DNA of 64,000 nt from Bradyrhizobium sp. SZCCT0231 (GCF_018130245.1 NZ_JAFCKP010000002.1:496001-560000), one strand, 5' to 3'. Shown: positions 31,859-40,688, numbered from the stretch's first letter. The notes: a model not told the origin generated them from the sequence alone. A program made the numbers and translations.

Positions 31859-32040
31859 GCGGAATGCCTGTCAAAAAACAAGGCCGTTGACGCAGTATAC
31901 CGCCAACGACCTTGCCAGCCCCGGATATTGAAATCGGCTCACGCCATCCGGTGACGGCGAGCATCGCGCGGAATCATACGGGCGAATGTGATCCAGTTCA
32001 CAAGTGACGCAAATAAAGTTCCCGTCGCGCCGTCATCAGC

Positions 32041-32535
32041 TCAGCCGCGCGAGCGCTTGCGTGCGCTGGCCTGGACGCGGTGCCGCGCCGGTTTCCTGCG
32101 GGTAACCGACGGCGTTTCGACCTCGGTCGCCCTTGCACTGGCAAAGGACTGCCGCAGGCCGTCGATGGACTCGTTCAGGGTTGCGACCTGCTCGGACAGG
32201 CGCTTGGTGTCGGCTTGTTGCGCCGCCATCAGCCGCTTCATCGTCTGGAGCTGGTCCTGCATCACCTGAAGCTGGTCGATCGATTCCTGCTGGGTTGCCT
32301 CGAGCCCCTTGGTCTTCTCGACCAGCTGCTCGGACGCCTGGGCGGTGCGGGCCTGGAGCTGCCGCGATGCCACCACCCGGTCGGTCTCGGGGGCGGCTCC
32401 GGTATAGGCACGCCAGATCGCGATTGAAGTCACTCCCGCGATCAGGAGCAAGAGAGCTGCAGCGGTCAGCGCGATGGGCTGGGCGCCCAGGCGAAGGAGG
32501 GGGTTGGGCGGTGTGTCCTGGGCGAGATCGATCAT
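32041..32535 (-). CDS. Membrane-anchored coiled-coil protein
   Basis: Protein of 164 residues: short cytoplasmic start, one transmembrane helix (PIALTAAALLLLIAGVTSIAIW), then a long heptad-rich helix (about residues 60-135; KTKGLEATQQESIDQLQVMQ, ADTKRLSEQVATLNESIDGL) and a very basic tail (RRKPARHRVQASARKRSRG). The ATG at 32535 (MIDLAQDTPP) starts just before the helix; an upstream TTG at 32583 is less likely. The basic tail could contact nucleic acid or peptidoglycan, which is speculation. No family is recognised. Confidence 0.7.
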   Translation of the reverse strand: MIDLAQDTPPNPLLRLGAQPIALTAAALLLLIAGVTSIAIWRAYTGAAPETDRVVASRQLQARTAQASEQLVEKTKGLEATQQESIDQLQVMQDQLQTMKRLMAAQQADTKRLSEQVATLNESIDGLRQSFASARATEVETPSVTRRKPARHRVQASARKRSRG

Positions 32536-32715
32536 CGCTGACAAAACCCAAATAGAAACTTGGTGAGTGGCGAAGACCGGCAACCCAGAGGGGTCACCGG
32601 GGCGTCCCGAAAACGTTACGTTTCGGCAAGGAATGGGACCAAAAAGAGGCTGAGAGCCAAAAAACCAGTGATCAGCGGGCCTTGCGGGTTCCGAGAGCCC
32701 CCGTAAGGAGCCGGA

Positions 32716-33447
32716 TCAAGGCTGAAACTGCGAAAACGGCCCTGAATAGCTCTTCGCACGCGGTGCCGCGTAGGGGCCGAGCCGCGACGTCTTCAGCCCC
32801 AGCCGCACCAGTGATTCCGCCAGCGTCACCGCAGCAGTGACGCCGTCGATGACAGGCAAGCCGTGCGTTTCGGCGAGCTCGCTGGCGAGATCGGCCATGC
32901 CGGCGCAGCCGAGCACGATGGCTTCCGCGCGGTCGTCGCGGATCGCGGCGGTGATCTCCGCCGAGATTTTGCCGAGCGCATCGGCATTGCGCTCCTCGAG
33001 TGCGAGCACCGGCACTTCGGCGGCGCGGACGCGGGCGCAGCGCTCGGCGAGTCCGTATTTCCGCAAGTTATGCTCGATCGGCACGATGGAGACGCCGAGC
33101 GTCGTCACCACGGCGAAGCGCGCGGCGATCAGGCTCGCCATGTGGAAGCCGGCCTCGCCGATGCCGATCACCGGCGCCTTGGCGGCGGCGCGCGCGGCAT
33201 CGAGGCCGGTGTCGTCGAAGCAGGCGATGATGTGCGCATCCGCGCCATTGCGATCGGCCTCGCGGATGCAGCCGAGCATGCCGGGGACGGCGAAGGCTTC
33301 GTCGTAAAATCCCTCGATGGAGACCGGACCCATCGCGGGCTGGCGGGCGTCGATCAATGTGTCCGGCAGGGCGACGCTGCGCGCCGCAGCGGCGATCTTC
33401 GCCGTCATCGACGCCGTGGTGTTGGGATTGACGACGTGAAGCCGCAT
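32716..33447 (-). CDS. Aspartate/glutamate/hydantoin racemase family protein
   Basis: Cofactor-independent racemase of 243 residues. N-terminus MRLHVVNPNTTASMTAKIAA is diagnostic of the hydantoin racemase (HyuE) branch. The two catalytic cysteines stand in AHIIACFDDTGLDAAR and EAIVLGCAGMADLASEL. The gene follows the second ABC permease with a gap of only four bases, so it is the last gene of that operon. This links inversion of a hydantoin or amino-acid stereocentre to import of the same compound. It would act in the cytoplasm. Exact substrate unknown (hydantoins, allantoin or Asp/Glu derivatives are candidates). Confidence 0.9.
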   Translation of the reverse strand: MRLHVVNPNTTASMTAKIAAAARSVALPDTLIDARQPAMGPVSIEGFYDEAFAVPGMLGCIREADRNGADAHIIACFDDTGLDAARAAAKAPVIGIGEAGFHMASLIAARFAVVTTLGVSIVPIEHNLRKYGLAERCARVRAAEVPVLALEERNADALGKISAEITAAIRDDRAEAIVLGCAGMADLASELAETHGLPVIDGVTAAVTLAESLVRLGLKTSRLGPYAAPRAKSYSGPFSQFQP

Positions 33448-33451
33448 CAAA

Positions 33452-34330
33452 TCAGACAAGCCCTTTGCCGGCGTCCGAGCCCTTGGCCACCTGCCGCTTG
33501 TTGAGCACGTGGATGGCGCCGAGTGCAAGCGTGATCACCGTGAACGAGACCGCCGAGATCACGGTGCCGAGCGCATAGATATCGGGGTTGGTCACGGTGG
33601 TGGTGAGGCCCTGGAGATCGAGCGGCAACGTATTGACCGCGCCGATCGCCTGGCTGGAGCGCGCCAGCTCGTCCCAGGACAGCGTGAAGCCGAACAGGCC
33701 GATACCGATCACCGAGGGCAGGATGATCGGCAGCACGACGTGACGGAAGGTTTGCCACGGCGTTGCACCGAGATCGCGCGCGGCTTCCTCGAGGCGCGGG
33801 TCGAAACGGTTGAAGATCGCGAACATGATCAAAAGCCCGAAGGGCAGCGTCCAGGTCAGGTGTGCGCCGAGCCCGGAGGTGAGCAGGCCCATCGAGGTCT
33901 CGAAATTCTCGCTCCAATGCGCCTTGATCAGATCGTCGATAATGCGGAATTCGAGCGAGATGCCGAGCGAGGTGATGATCGAGGGCACGATCAGGCTCGC
34001 GATTGCCGAGTAGAACAGGATGCTCTGTGCTTTGAATTTTCGGCGGAAGGCCATGCCGGCGGCGACCGACAGCACGACGGTGACGATCATCACGATCACG
34101 CCGAGCAGCAGCGAACGGCGGAAGGCCGCGCCGAGATCGACGATGCCGGTGCCCTGGAACAGTTTTGCGATCCAGAAGGTCGACACGCCGTTCATCGGGA
34201 AGGTGAGGCCGCCCTGCGGCCCCTGGAACGACAGCACGTAGATCGCGATCATCGGGCCGTAGAGGAACAGCACATAGGCCGCGAAGAAGATCGCGAGCAC
34301 GTAGAAAGAGCGCGGACGTCCTTCCTTCAT
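33452..34330 (-). CDS. ABC transporter permease, PotC-like
   Basis: Inner-membrane permease of 292 residues of the spermidine/putrescine-type family. Helices are visible at YVLAIFFAAYVLFLYGPMIAIYV and further on. The ATPase-docking EAA motif is LEEAARDLGATPWQTFRHVVLP. It is three bases downstream of the PotB-like gene and four bases before the racemase, clearly within one transcript. The second of two permease subunits for the binding protein at 35298. Confidence 0.92.
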   Translation of the reverse strand: MKEGRPRSFYVLAIFFAAYVLFLYGPMIAIYVLSFQGPQGGLTFPMNGVSTFWIAKLFQGTGIVDLGAAFRRSLLLGVIVMIVTVVLSVAAGMAFRRKFKAQSILFYSAIASLIVPSIITSLGISLEFRIIDDLIKAHWSENFETSMGLLTSGLGAHLTWTLPFGLLIMFAIFNRFDPRLEEAARDLGATPWQTFRHVVLPIILPSVIGIGLFGFTLSWDELARSSQAIGAVNTLPLDLQGLTTTVTNPDIYALGTVISAVSFTVITLALGAIHVLNKRQVAKGSDAGKGLV

Positions 34331-34333
34331 GCG

Positions 34334-35296
34334 CTAGAGCTCCTTCTTGATGTCGACGATACGCGACATCATGGTGATGATCAGGAAGGTGATCGCGAGC
34401 AGGATCACGGCGTTCGCCGCTGCGGCCGGGAATTGCAACGCGTTGACCCGCGTCTCGATGATCTTGCCGGCGGCCGCGATCTGCTGGCCGCCCATCACGC
34501 CGATGGTGATGAAGTCGCCCATCACGATGGTGATGACGAAGATCGAGCCGATCACGATGCCGGGCTTGGCGAGCGGGATGATGACGTTGACGAGGGTCTG
34601 GAAGCCGGTGGCGCCGGCATCATAGGCCGCCTCGATCAGCGACTTGTCGATGCGGATCATCGAGTTGAAGATCGGCACCACCATGAAGAAGGTGAAGAGG
34701 TGGACCAGCGCCAGCACCACGGAGAATTCCGAGAACAGCATCCATTCCACGGGATGATTGATCAGCCCCGTCTTCATCAGGCCGGAGTTCACGAGGCCGT
34801 TGCGCCCGAGCAATGGGATCCAGGCGATCATGCGGATCACGTTGGAGGTCCAGAACGGGATCGTGCAGAGCAGCGACAAACCCATCTGCCAGGTCTTGGA
34901 CTTGACGTGGAAGGCGAGGAAATAGGCGACCCAGAAGCCGATGAAGAGCGTGATGGCCCAGACCATGAAGCACAGCTTCAGCGTCTTCAGGTAGGTCTTG
35001 GCGATCGTGCAGAGTTCGGGAAGCTGCGCGATGCAGCCCTCGAACGTGTCGGTGTAGCCGCGGCCGGAGAGAGCCGGCAGCAGCTGATATTCGTTGTAGT
35101 CCCAGAACGAGACGATGACGACGAAGACGAGCGGAATGAGGAAGAAGGCGAGGAACACCAGCATCATCGGCCCGGCCTGGAGCCAGGAGACGAAGGACGG
35201 CGACAGGCGCGCCGCCCTTTTGCGGCGCGCCGTCTCCGATCCCCGGACGAGGTCCGGGGATGCTTGATGCAGGATGTCCTCGGAGGTGTCCATCAC
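34334..35296 (-). CDS. ABC transporter permease, PotB-like
   Basis: Inner-membrane permease of 320 residues. A cytoplasmic start is followed by the first helix (MMLVFLAFFLIPLVFVVIVSFW), a periplasmic loop with two cysteines (GCIAQLPELC), further helices and the EAA loop IEAAYDAGATGFQTLVNVIIP. The start overlaps the end of the binding-protein gene within one base (ATG at 35296 or 35293). It forms the permease pair with the PotC-like gene. Confidence 0.92.
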   Translation of the reverse strand: MMDTSEDILHQASPDLVRGSETARRKRAARLSPSFVSWLQAGPMMLVFLAFFLIPLVFVVIVSFWDYNEYQLLPALSGRGYTDTFEGCIAQLPELCTIAKTYLKTLKLCFMVWAITLFIGFWVAYFLAFHVKSKTWQMGLSLLCTIPFWTSNVIRMIAWIPLLGRNGLVNSGLMKTGLINHPVEWMLFSEFSVVLALVHLFTFFMVVPIFNSMIRIDKSLIEAAYDAGATGFQTLVNVIIPLAKPGIVIGSIFVITIVMGDFITIGVMGGQQIAAAGKIIETRVNALQFPAAAANAVILLAITFLIITMMSRIVDIKKEL

Positions 35297-35297
35297 G

Positions 35298-36587
35298 TCA
35301 CGCTGCGATGAACTCGTTCCACTTGCGGACCATGTAGTCGTTCTCGTCCATCACCGCGTTCCAGCACGCGACGCCGCCCATGCGGTCCTCGTAGGAGCCG
35401 CCGTCGCGCACCGCGCCGGCCTTCTCGAGCAGCGAGCCGTCGGGAGCCTTGATGTCCTTCTCGGCCGGCTTGCCTTCCATCCAGTAGGCCCACTCGTAGG
35501 GCTCCATGTGCGCCTTCGCGGTGGCGAGCACGGCGGAGTAATAGCCCTGGCGGTTGAGATAGGCGCCGGCATAGCCGGACAGGAACCAGTTCACGAACTC
35601 ATAGGCCCATTCGAGCTTGGCACCCGACACACCCTTGGAGACGCAGAAGCCCGAGGCCCAGGAGCGGTAGCCTTCCTTCAGCGGCTGGAACGTGCAGGGA
35701 ATGCCCATCGAGCGCACCTTCGTCACCGCCGGCGACCACATCGACTGGATCACGGTCTCGCCCGACGCCATCAGGTTGACGCTCTCGTTGAAGTCCTTCC
35801 AGAAGGCGCGGAACTGGCCGGCCTTCTTGGCCTCGGTCATCACCTTCATGGTGAGATCGATCTCTTCCTTGGTCATGTTGCCCTTGTCGGCATATTTGTA
35901 CTTGCCGGAGGCCTCCACGACCATCGCAGCGTCCATGATGCCGATCGAGGGGATGTTGAGGATCGAGGCCTTGCCCTTGAACTCGGGATTGAGCAGCTCG
36001 GCCCAGGTGCTGATCGGACGCTTGATCAGGTCGGGGCGGATGCCGAGCGTGTCGGCGTTGTAGACGGTCGGGATCAGCGTGACGAATTCGGTCGCCGACG
36101 TCGCGAACTTCTTGGAGTCCTTGCCTTCGAGATAGAGCACCTTCCAGGGTGCGGTGCCCTGGCCGCCGATCTTCTTGCCGCCGGGCGTCTCGCCCTTGGT
36201 GAAGACGGGCGTGATGTTGTCGAACTCTTTGATCTTCTTGGCGTCGAGCGCAAGGATGTTGCCGGACGGTACCAGCTTCTTCAGCGAGAAATATTCGGTG
36301 TCCAGCACGTCGAAGGAGTTCGGCTGGGTCATCACGCGCTTGGTGACGTCGTCGGTGGTCGCGGTGATGTATTCGATCTTGATGCCGGTATCCTTCAGGC
36401 ACTGCTTGGAGATGTCGTCGCCCTCGTTCACGGCGGTGCCGAGATAGCGCAGCACCTTCGCATCGGCCGACTTCACGTAGGGAAAGCCGGTGATCGCGCC
36501 GGAGCCGGCGGCGAGGCCCGCGAGACCCGCGGTGCCCTTGAGTAGCGTGCGGCGGCTGACGCCGGTCGTCCTGGTGGTCTCGCTCAT
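35298..36587 (-). CDS. ABC transporter substrate-binding protein, PotD/PotF-like, Tat-exported
   Basis: Periplasmic binding protein of 429 residues. The N-terminus has a twin-arginine signal (SRRTLLKGTAGLAGLAAGSG), so export is likely by the Tat route. The mature fold begins VLRYLGTAVNEGDDISKQCL, typical of polyamine/iron-type family 1 binding proteins, with later ASGFCVSKGVSGAKLEWAYE and LNRQGYYSAV. The ATG at 36587 has GAGGAG seven to eight bases upstream. It lies between the ATPase and permease genes. The linked racemase hints that the ligand is not a simple polyamine but perhaps a hydantoin or amino-acid derivative. Confidence 0.92.
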   Translation of the reverse strand: MSETTRTTGVSRRTLLKGTAGLAGLAAGSGAITGFPYVKSADAKVLRYLGTAVNEGDDISKQCLKDTGIKIEYITATTDDVTKRVMTQPNSFDVLDTEYFSLKKLVPSGNILALDAKKIKEFDNITPVFTKGETPGGKKIGGQGTAPWKVLYLEGKDSKKFATSATEFVTLIPTVYNADTLGIRPDLIKRPISTWAELLNPEFKGKASILNIPSIGIMDAAMVVEASGKYKYADKGNMTKEEIDLTMKVMTEAKKAGQFRAFWKDFNESVNLMASGETVIQSMWSPAVTKVRSMGIPCTFQPLKEGYRSWASGFCVSKGVSGAKLEWAYEFVNWFLSGYAGAYLNRQGYYSAVLATAKAHMEPYEWAYWMEGKPAEKDIKAPDGSLLEKAGAVRDGGSYEDRMGGVACWNAVMDENDYMVRKWNEFIAA

Positions 36588-36630
36588 GTCAGTCACTCCT
36601 CTGTTGCGCATTCCAGGTGATCGATCGGCG

Positions 36631-37617
36631 CTATTGCAGGCGTTGCGCCTTGGCGGGATCCCAGGTCGCCAGCACGCGATCGCCCGGACGGAACGGGTGG
36701 ACGTCGAAGGCGGCTTCGGGAACATGGGAGAACAGGGCGGTGCCGTCGTCGAGCGTGAGCGAGACGGCGATGTAGGAGCCCTGGTACTCGGTCTGGGTCA
36801 GCAGCGCCGGCGCGCCGAACGCGCCGTCGGCGAACGGCACGATGCCGAGCTGATCGGCGCGTACGGCGATGAGCTTGCCGGCGTCGCTGAGCACGTTGTG
36901 GCCGCCGATGAAGCGCGCCACGAATTCGGTGCGGGGATGGTGGAAGATCTCGCGCGCCGTGCCCTGCTGCTCGATCCGGCCGTGGTTCATCACCACGATG
37001 TGGTCGGCGAGCGCCATCGCCTCTTCCTGGCCGTGGGTGACCTGGATGAAGCTGATGCCGAGCTCGCGCTGCAGCCGCTTCAGCTCGCCGCGCATCTTGA
37101 CGCGCAGGAACGGATCGAGTGCCGAGAGCGGCTCGTCGAGCAGGAGGATCTGCGGCTCGGTGATCAGCGCGCGGGCGAGCGCGACGCGCTGCTGCTGGCC
37201 GCCGGAGAGCTGGGCCGGGAGACGGCCTGCATATTGGCTCATCGCGACCAGCTCGAGCAATTCGCCGGCGCGCTTGTGCCGCGTCGGCTTGTCGATGCCG
37301 CGCATCTTCAAGGCGAAGGCCACATTGTCGAGCACGGAGAGGTGCGGAAACAGCGCATAGGACTGGAACATCATCGCCGTGCCGCGCTCGGCCGGCGGCA
37401 GGTCGGTGACGTTCTGCGCGCCGAGGACGATGTCGCCCTCGCTGACCGCCTCGTGGCCCGCGATCATCCGCAAGGTCGAGGTCTTGCCGCATCCGGAGGG
37501 GCCGAGCAGGCAGCAATAGGTGCCGGCCGGGATCTTCAGATTGACGGCGTCGACCGCCAGCGTGGTGTCGTAGCGCTTGGTGACGGCGACCAGTTCGAGA
37601 GCGGCGGGAATGGCCAT
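36631..37617 (-). CDS. ABC transporter ATP-binding protein, PotA-like
   Basis: ATPase of 328 residues. Walker A is LLGPSGCGKTSTLRMIAG, the Q loop lies in MMFQSYALFPHLSV, the ABC signature is LSGGQQQRVALARAL, Walker B is ILLLDEPLSALD and the H loop is VTHGQEEA. A C-terminal TOBE-type regulatory domain follows (about residues 240-328). The start at 37617 (MAIPAALELV) is used although no clear ribosome site precedes it; the frame is open to 37698. First gene of the operon, divergent from the GntR regulator. Confidence 0.94.
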   Translation of the reverse strand: MAIPAALELVAVTKRYDTTLAVDAVNLKIPAGTYCCLLGPSGCGKTSTLRMIAGHEAVSEGDIVLGAQNVTDLPPAERGTAMMFQSYALFPHLSVLDNVAFALKMRGIDKPTRHKRAGELLELVAMSQYAGRLPAQLSGGQQQRVALARALITEPQILLLDEPLSALDPFLRVKMRGELKRLQRELGISFIQVTHGQEEAMALADHIVVMNHGRIEQQGTAREIFHHPRTEFVARFIGGHNVLSDAGKLIAVRADQLGIVPFADGAFGAPALLTQTEYQGSYIAVSLTLDDGTALFSHVPEAAFDVHPFRPGDRVLATWDPAKAQRLQ

Positions 37618-37875
37618 GGCGTGTCCGAGGAGGGGCGATGCGTCCCGCGTCTCTCCGCAAGGTCCGTGCCAACAGCGGCTGGCCGGCCGAATTTCCAAAA
37701 CTGTGCAGCTGAGTCAGATCGTTAGGTCAATTCCGGTCGAGTTTGGCCGGCCGCCACCCGCGCAGTCATCTGCACACAAAGCGGGCGCAGATTGTATAAA
37801 GTTTCGCCTGTGATTGGATACAGCTCGTCGACTAACATTCGAGGCCGAACGTCCGTCGATCGAGCCCTCACACCC

Positions 37876-38583
37876 ATGGCCGCCAAGACCCGCCAAAAAT
37901 CCGATGCGCCCGATGCGAGCGATCGCGTCAGCCGTATCCGGGAGGGCGTGACCGCCGCGATCCTCGAGCATCGCCTGCTGCCGGGCACGAAGCTCGGCGA
38001 GGACGAGATCGGCGAGATCTACGGCGCGAGCCGTACGCTGGTGCGCACCGCGCTGCAGCAGCTCGCGCATGAGGGCATCGTCAACATCGAGAAGAACCGC
38101 GGCGCCTTCGTCGCGCGCCCGACGCCCGCCGATGCCCGCGAAGTGTTCGAGGCGCGGCGCCTGATCGAGCCCACCATCGTGGACCACGCGATCGACGCGG
38201 TCTCACCGGCCTGGCTCGATCGCCTCGGCCAGCATCTTGCCGAGGAGCGCGAAGCGGAATTGCGCGGCGATGCGCGCGCCTCTGTGCGGCTCTCCGGCGA
38301 GTTTCATCGTCTCGTCGCCGAGATGAGCGGCCACAGCATCTATCTCGGCTTCCTCAAGGAGCTGATCGCGCGCTCCTCCCTCATCATCCTGCTCTACCGC
38401 CGCCACGACACGCCGGCCTGCGGCACCGATCATCACGCGGGAATCGTCGAGGCGATCCGCAAGCGCGACAAGGCGCGCGCGGGGGCCTTGATGCTGTCGC
38501 ACCTGAACGAGATCGAGGCGGAGCTATTCCTGAAGGATCCCGCCGCCGACGAGCTGCGGCTTGCGGATGTGCTCGGCGCCTGA
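37876..38583 (+). CDS. GntR family transcriptional regulator, FadR/FCD subfamily
   Basis: Regulator of 235 residues with an N-terminal winged helix (ILEHRLLPGTKLGEDEIGEI, YGASRTLVRTALQQLAHEGI, NRGAFVARPTP) and a C-terminal all-helical FCD ligand domain. The FCD domain has metal-ligand type residues in FHRLVAEMSGH and TDHHAGIVEAI. Divergent from the polyamine-type ABC/racemase operon, which it probably controls. In the shared region TGTAT (37793) and ATACA (37818) form a spaced inverted repeat that could be part of an operator. A TTG at 37792 would add 28 residues; the ATG at 37876 is preferred. Confidence 0.9.
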   Translation: MAAKTRQKSDAPDASDRVSRIREGVTAAILEHRLLPGTKLGEDEIGEIYGASRTLVRTALQQLAHEGIVNIEKNRGAFVARPTPADAREVFEARRLIEPTIVDHAIDAVSPAWLDRLGQHLAEEREAELRGDARASVRLSGEFHRLVAEMSGHSIYLGFLKELIARSSLIILLYRRHDTPACGTDHHAGIVEAIRKRDKARAGALMLSHLNEIEAELFLKDPAADELRLADVLGA

Positions 38584-38624
38584 CCGGTACTGCGAGGCGT
38601 TGCGGCCGGGCCAGCGGGGCCGCA

Positions 38625-38852
38625 TCAGCGATCGAGTTCGCTTTCGGCGGCAAGCTGCCCGTCAGGCGTGATCTCGTATTCGCCGTCCTGCTTGGTCATC
38701 CATCCTGACCTGACCATCTCTCGTGCAAGCTGTATCGAGCAGATCGGATGATTGCCTCCCGGGTAATACAGCCTGTCATTGCGGACGAGCAGGTGCCCGT
38801 ACAATTGAGCCTGGCGCAGCGCCCTGCGCATTCCGGGTGATGGATTTTTCAT
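38625..38852 (-). CDS. Small hypothetical protein (75 aa)
   Basis: Begins MKNPSPGMRRALRQAQLYG, then LLVRNDRLYYPGGNHPICS and ends TPDGQLAAESELDR. The arrangement (helix, short beta hairpin, 'G.....ITPDGQLAAE' wing) looks like a minimal winged-helix protein. No family is named with certainty and no strong ribosome site is seen. It is separated from the upstream protease gene by a terminator, so it needs its own promoter. Confidence 0.6.
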   Translation of the reverse strand: MKNPSPGMRRALRQAQLYGHLLVRNDRLYYPGGNHPICSIQLAREMVRSGWMTKQDGEYEITPDGQLAAESELDR

Positions 38853-38937
38853 GCCTGTTCAAGCGCGAGCACGATGAAGGTTCCTATTGAATGCGGTGAC
38901 CTTCAATGGCTTTTCCGCGCAGAGTGAGGCGGACATC

Positions 38938-38979
38938 CCCAAAAAAGTTGCGGCCAGCCATTGGGGGATGGCTGGCCGC
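38938..38979 (-). terminator. Intrinsic terminator after the cysteine protease gene
   Basis: Ten-base perfect arms CGGCCAGCCA / TGGCTGGCCG (38951-38960, 38969-38978) with an eight-base loop. Reading on the minus strand it is followed by CAACTTTTTTGG. It stands 67 bases beyond the stop of the gene at 39047. Confidence 0.8.
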
Positions 38980-39046
38980 GCGCGAACCGGTCTGGGACGG
39001 GGAGGGGTGGGGATGTGACCGGGTCGCGTAACTCGTCGTCTCGTTC

Positions 39047-39673
39047 CTACTGATCTTTCGCGCTGGCGGTGGAGACCGCCGGCTTGGTATCGCCCAGCGA
39101 GACCCAGACGCTGGGATCGCTCTGCGACTGGCGCTTGACGAAGCGGTAGCCGGTCTCCGTCCAGGCGACGACGTTCTCGTTCTGATTGTCGAGAACGAAC
39201 TCACCCTTGTCGGTCTTCACCGTCAGCACCGCGTGGCCTTCGCCCTTCTTGTCGCGCACCACGGTGATGAGCAGGGCCTGGCGCGGCCAGCCGGCATCCA
39301 TCAGCATCTTGCGCTTCAACAGCACGTAGTCTTCACAGTCGCCGTAGCCGTCCGACGGCAGCGACCACTTCTCGATCACGCCCCAGTGCTCCTGGTCGGT
39401 CAAAGGCTTGACGGTCTCGTTGACCCAGCGATTGACCTTGACGAGGTCGCGCCATGCGGCCTGCGACATCACGATGTCGCGCGGCTGCATCGGTGCGCCC
39501 TGGCACTGGGCAGCATTGTCCGCGCAGAACTCGACCCAGCCGATCGGCGCACGCGTGGTGTCGCCGAGGCTCGCGTAGAGCAGACGGCCTTCGCCGGCCT
39601 GCGCTGCCGCGCTGATCCCGAAGAGCATGGCGAACAGCGCCAGCCTCTTCCCCTGTCCCCTGAACTCAAACAT
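39047..39673 (-). CDS. Transglutaminase-like cysteine protease (BTLCP, LapG-related)
   Basis: Exported protein of 208 residues: signal peptide (LALFAMLFGISAAAQAGEG) and a bacterial transglutaminase-like cysteine protease domain. The triad is the Cys in GYGDCEDYVLLKRKML, the His in GHAVLTVKT and the Asp in FVLDNQNE. LapG, the best known member, cuts a surface adhesin at low c-di-GMP. Here no LapD-type receptor or giant adhesin is adjacent, but a PilZ protein lies just upstream on the same strand. The ATG at 39673 begins the signal peptide. Target unknown. Confidence 0.85.
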   Translation of the reverse strand: MFEFRGQGKRLALFAMLFGISAAAQAGEGRLLYASLGDTTRAPIGWVEFCADNAAQCQGAPMQPRDIVMSQAAWRDLVKVNRWVNETVKPLTDQEHWGVIEKWSLPSDGYGDCEDYVLLKRKMLMDAGWPRQALLITVVRDKKGEGHAVLTVKTDKGEFVLDNQNENVVAWTETGYRFVKRQSQSDPSVWVSLGDTKPAVSTASAKDQ

Positions 39674-39931
39674 TGCGGCCCCCGTTTCTTGTTGGGACCA
39701 CATTTCGCACGGAGCTTTTGAGTTGCCGCTAAGTCAGCCAAGTCAAGTCGAGACGAATACAAGTAAAAGGCGCGGCGAATTCGATCTATACTTGAAGCGA
39801 ATTCGAATAAAATTCGATATGACTGCAATTGATTCAAATTTTATCGATTAACGCGGAAACGCTGGCAGAAGCGTTGTTTGCGCGCAGCTGCAACCCACGC
39901 GTTAACCGCGGGCGGCTCGCCGCGGGACATG

Positions 39932-39965
39932 AAAAAGGCGGCGTCCGCATCGCGGAGGCCGCCTT
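39932..39965 (-). terminator. Intrinsic terminator after the PilZ gene
   Basis: On the minus strand AAGGCGGC-CT-CCGC-GAT-GCGG-AC-GCCGCCTT forms a 12-pair stem with one internal loop, followed by TTTTTC. It begins 39 bases after the stop of the PilZ gene. Confidence 0.8.
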
Positions 39966-40003
39966 CGAGCCTCGAAATATCGAGGTTTTCGCGCCCTTGC
40001 GCT

Positions 40004-40615
40004 TTACCGCGCGGTAACGCTCTCTTCGAGTGTCTCGATCGGCTGCGCGTGGACGAACTCCAGCGCGAAGCCGTCCTCGAGGTTTCGGACCACGCGGCCC
40101 TGGACCCGGCCGAGCAGAACGGTCGATTTCAGCGGCGGGCGGTTCTCGGCGGCGATCGCGGCGCCCGACAGCGAGAGGTCGATGATGCGGCAGGTCATCT
40201 TGGTGCCATCCTCGAGCGTCAGCACCGCGATCGGGTTGCGCGGCACGATACGGTCGTGGCGGCGGTCCTCCGGCAGATTGAGGATGTCGCGATTGGCGAG
40301 CCAGGTCAGCTGGGCCGCGAGCTTGTCGCGTTTCCTCGGCGTCGCCCCGATCGTCATGGCGAAGCCGTTGTCGATGATACGGGTGATCTTGCCCTCGACG
40401 CGGCCGATATGGTCGAGATAGGCGACCACGCGGTCGCCGACATTGCCGATGCCGGGGGCGAGCAAAGCGAGGCCGCCCGGCGACATGTTGATCACCTGGC
40501 AGGGGAATTCCCGGCGGTCCGGCAGCATGTAGCGGCCGAGCAGGTGCACCTTCACCCGCTGGAAGCGCCTGCGCTCCTCGGCGGCCGGAAGAAATTTTTT
40601 GTTCGCCAACGCCAT
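40004..40615 (-). CDS. Tandem PilZ-domain protein (c-di-GMP receptor candidate)
   Basis: Cytoplasmic protein of 203 residues with two PilZ domains. Domain 1 (about 12-100) has RRRFQRVKV and NMSPGGLAL, the RxxxR and (D/N)xSxxG c-di-GMP motifs. Domain 2 (about 115-195) has RHDRIVPRNPIAV and DLSLSGAAI. Both binding motifs look intact, so both may bind the dinucleotide. The start at 40615 (MALANKKFLP) is chosen; a longer frame reaches 40669. A near-perfect CtrA box lies 59 bases upstream and a strong terminator closes the transcript. A downstream effector is not evident. Confidence 0.9.
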   Translation of the reverse strand: MALANKKFLPAAEERRRFQRVKVHLLGRYMLPDRREFPCQVINMSPGGLALLAPGIGNVGDRVVAYLDHIGRVEGKITRIIDNGFAMTIGATPRKRDKLAAQLTWLANRDILNLPEDRRHDRIVPRNPIAVLTLEDGTKMTCRIIDLSLSGAAIAAENRPPLKSTVLLGRVQGRVVRNLEDGFALEFVHAQPIETLEESVTAR

Positions 40616-40673
40616 TTTCAACACCCGACCCCCCGCCCGGGCGGAGTCCGGCACGACCCTAAGGTGCATAGGG

Positions 40674-40688
40674 TTAATGCCGCGTTAG
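40674..40688 (-). promoter_or_regulatory. CtrA-type box upstream of the PilZ gene (one mismatch)
   Basis: On the minus strand CTAACGCGGCATTAA fits TTAA-N7-TTAA with one mismatch and continues CC as in the extended CtrA consensus. It lies 59 bases before the PilZ start, a distance compatible with promoter control. Confidence 0.45.

Noticed and set aside
33509-35311. 600-codon open frame on the plus strand
   Set aside because: Antisense to two ABC permease genes; dominated by Asp, Glu, His and Arg with no fold signature.
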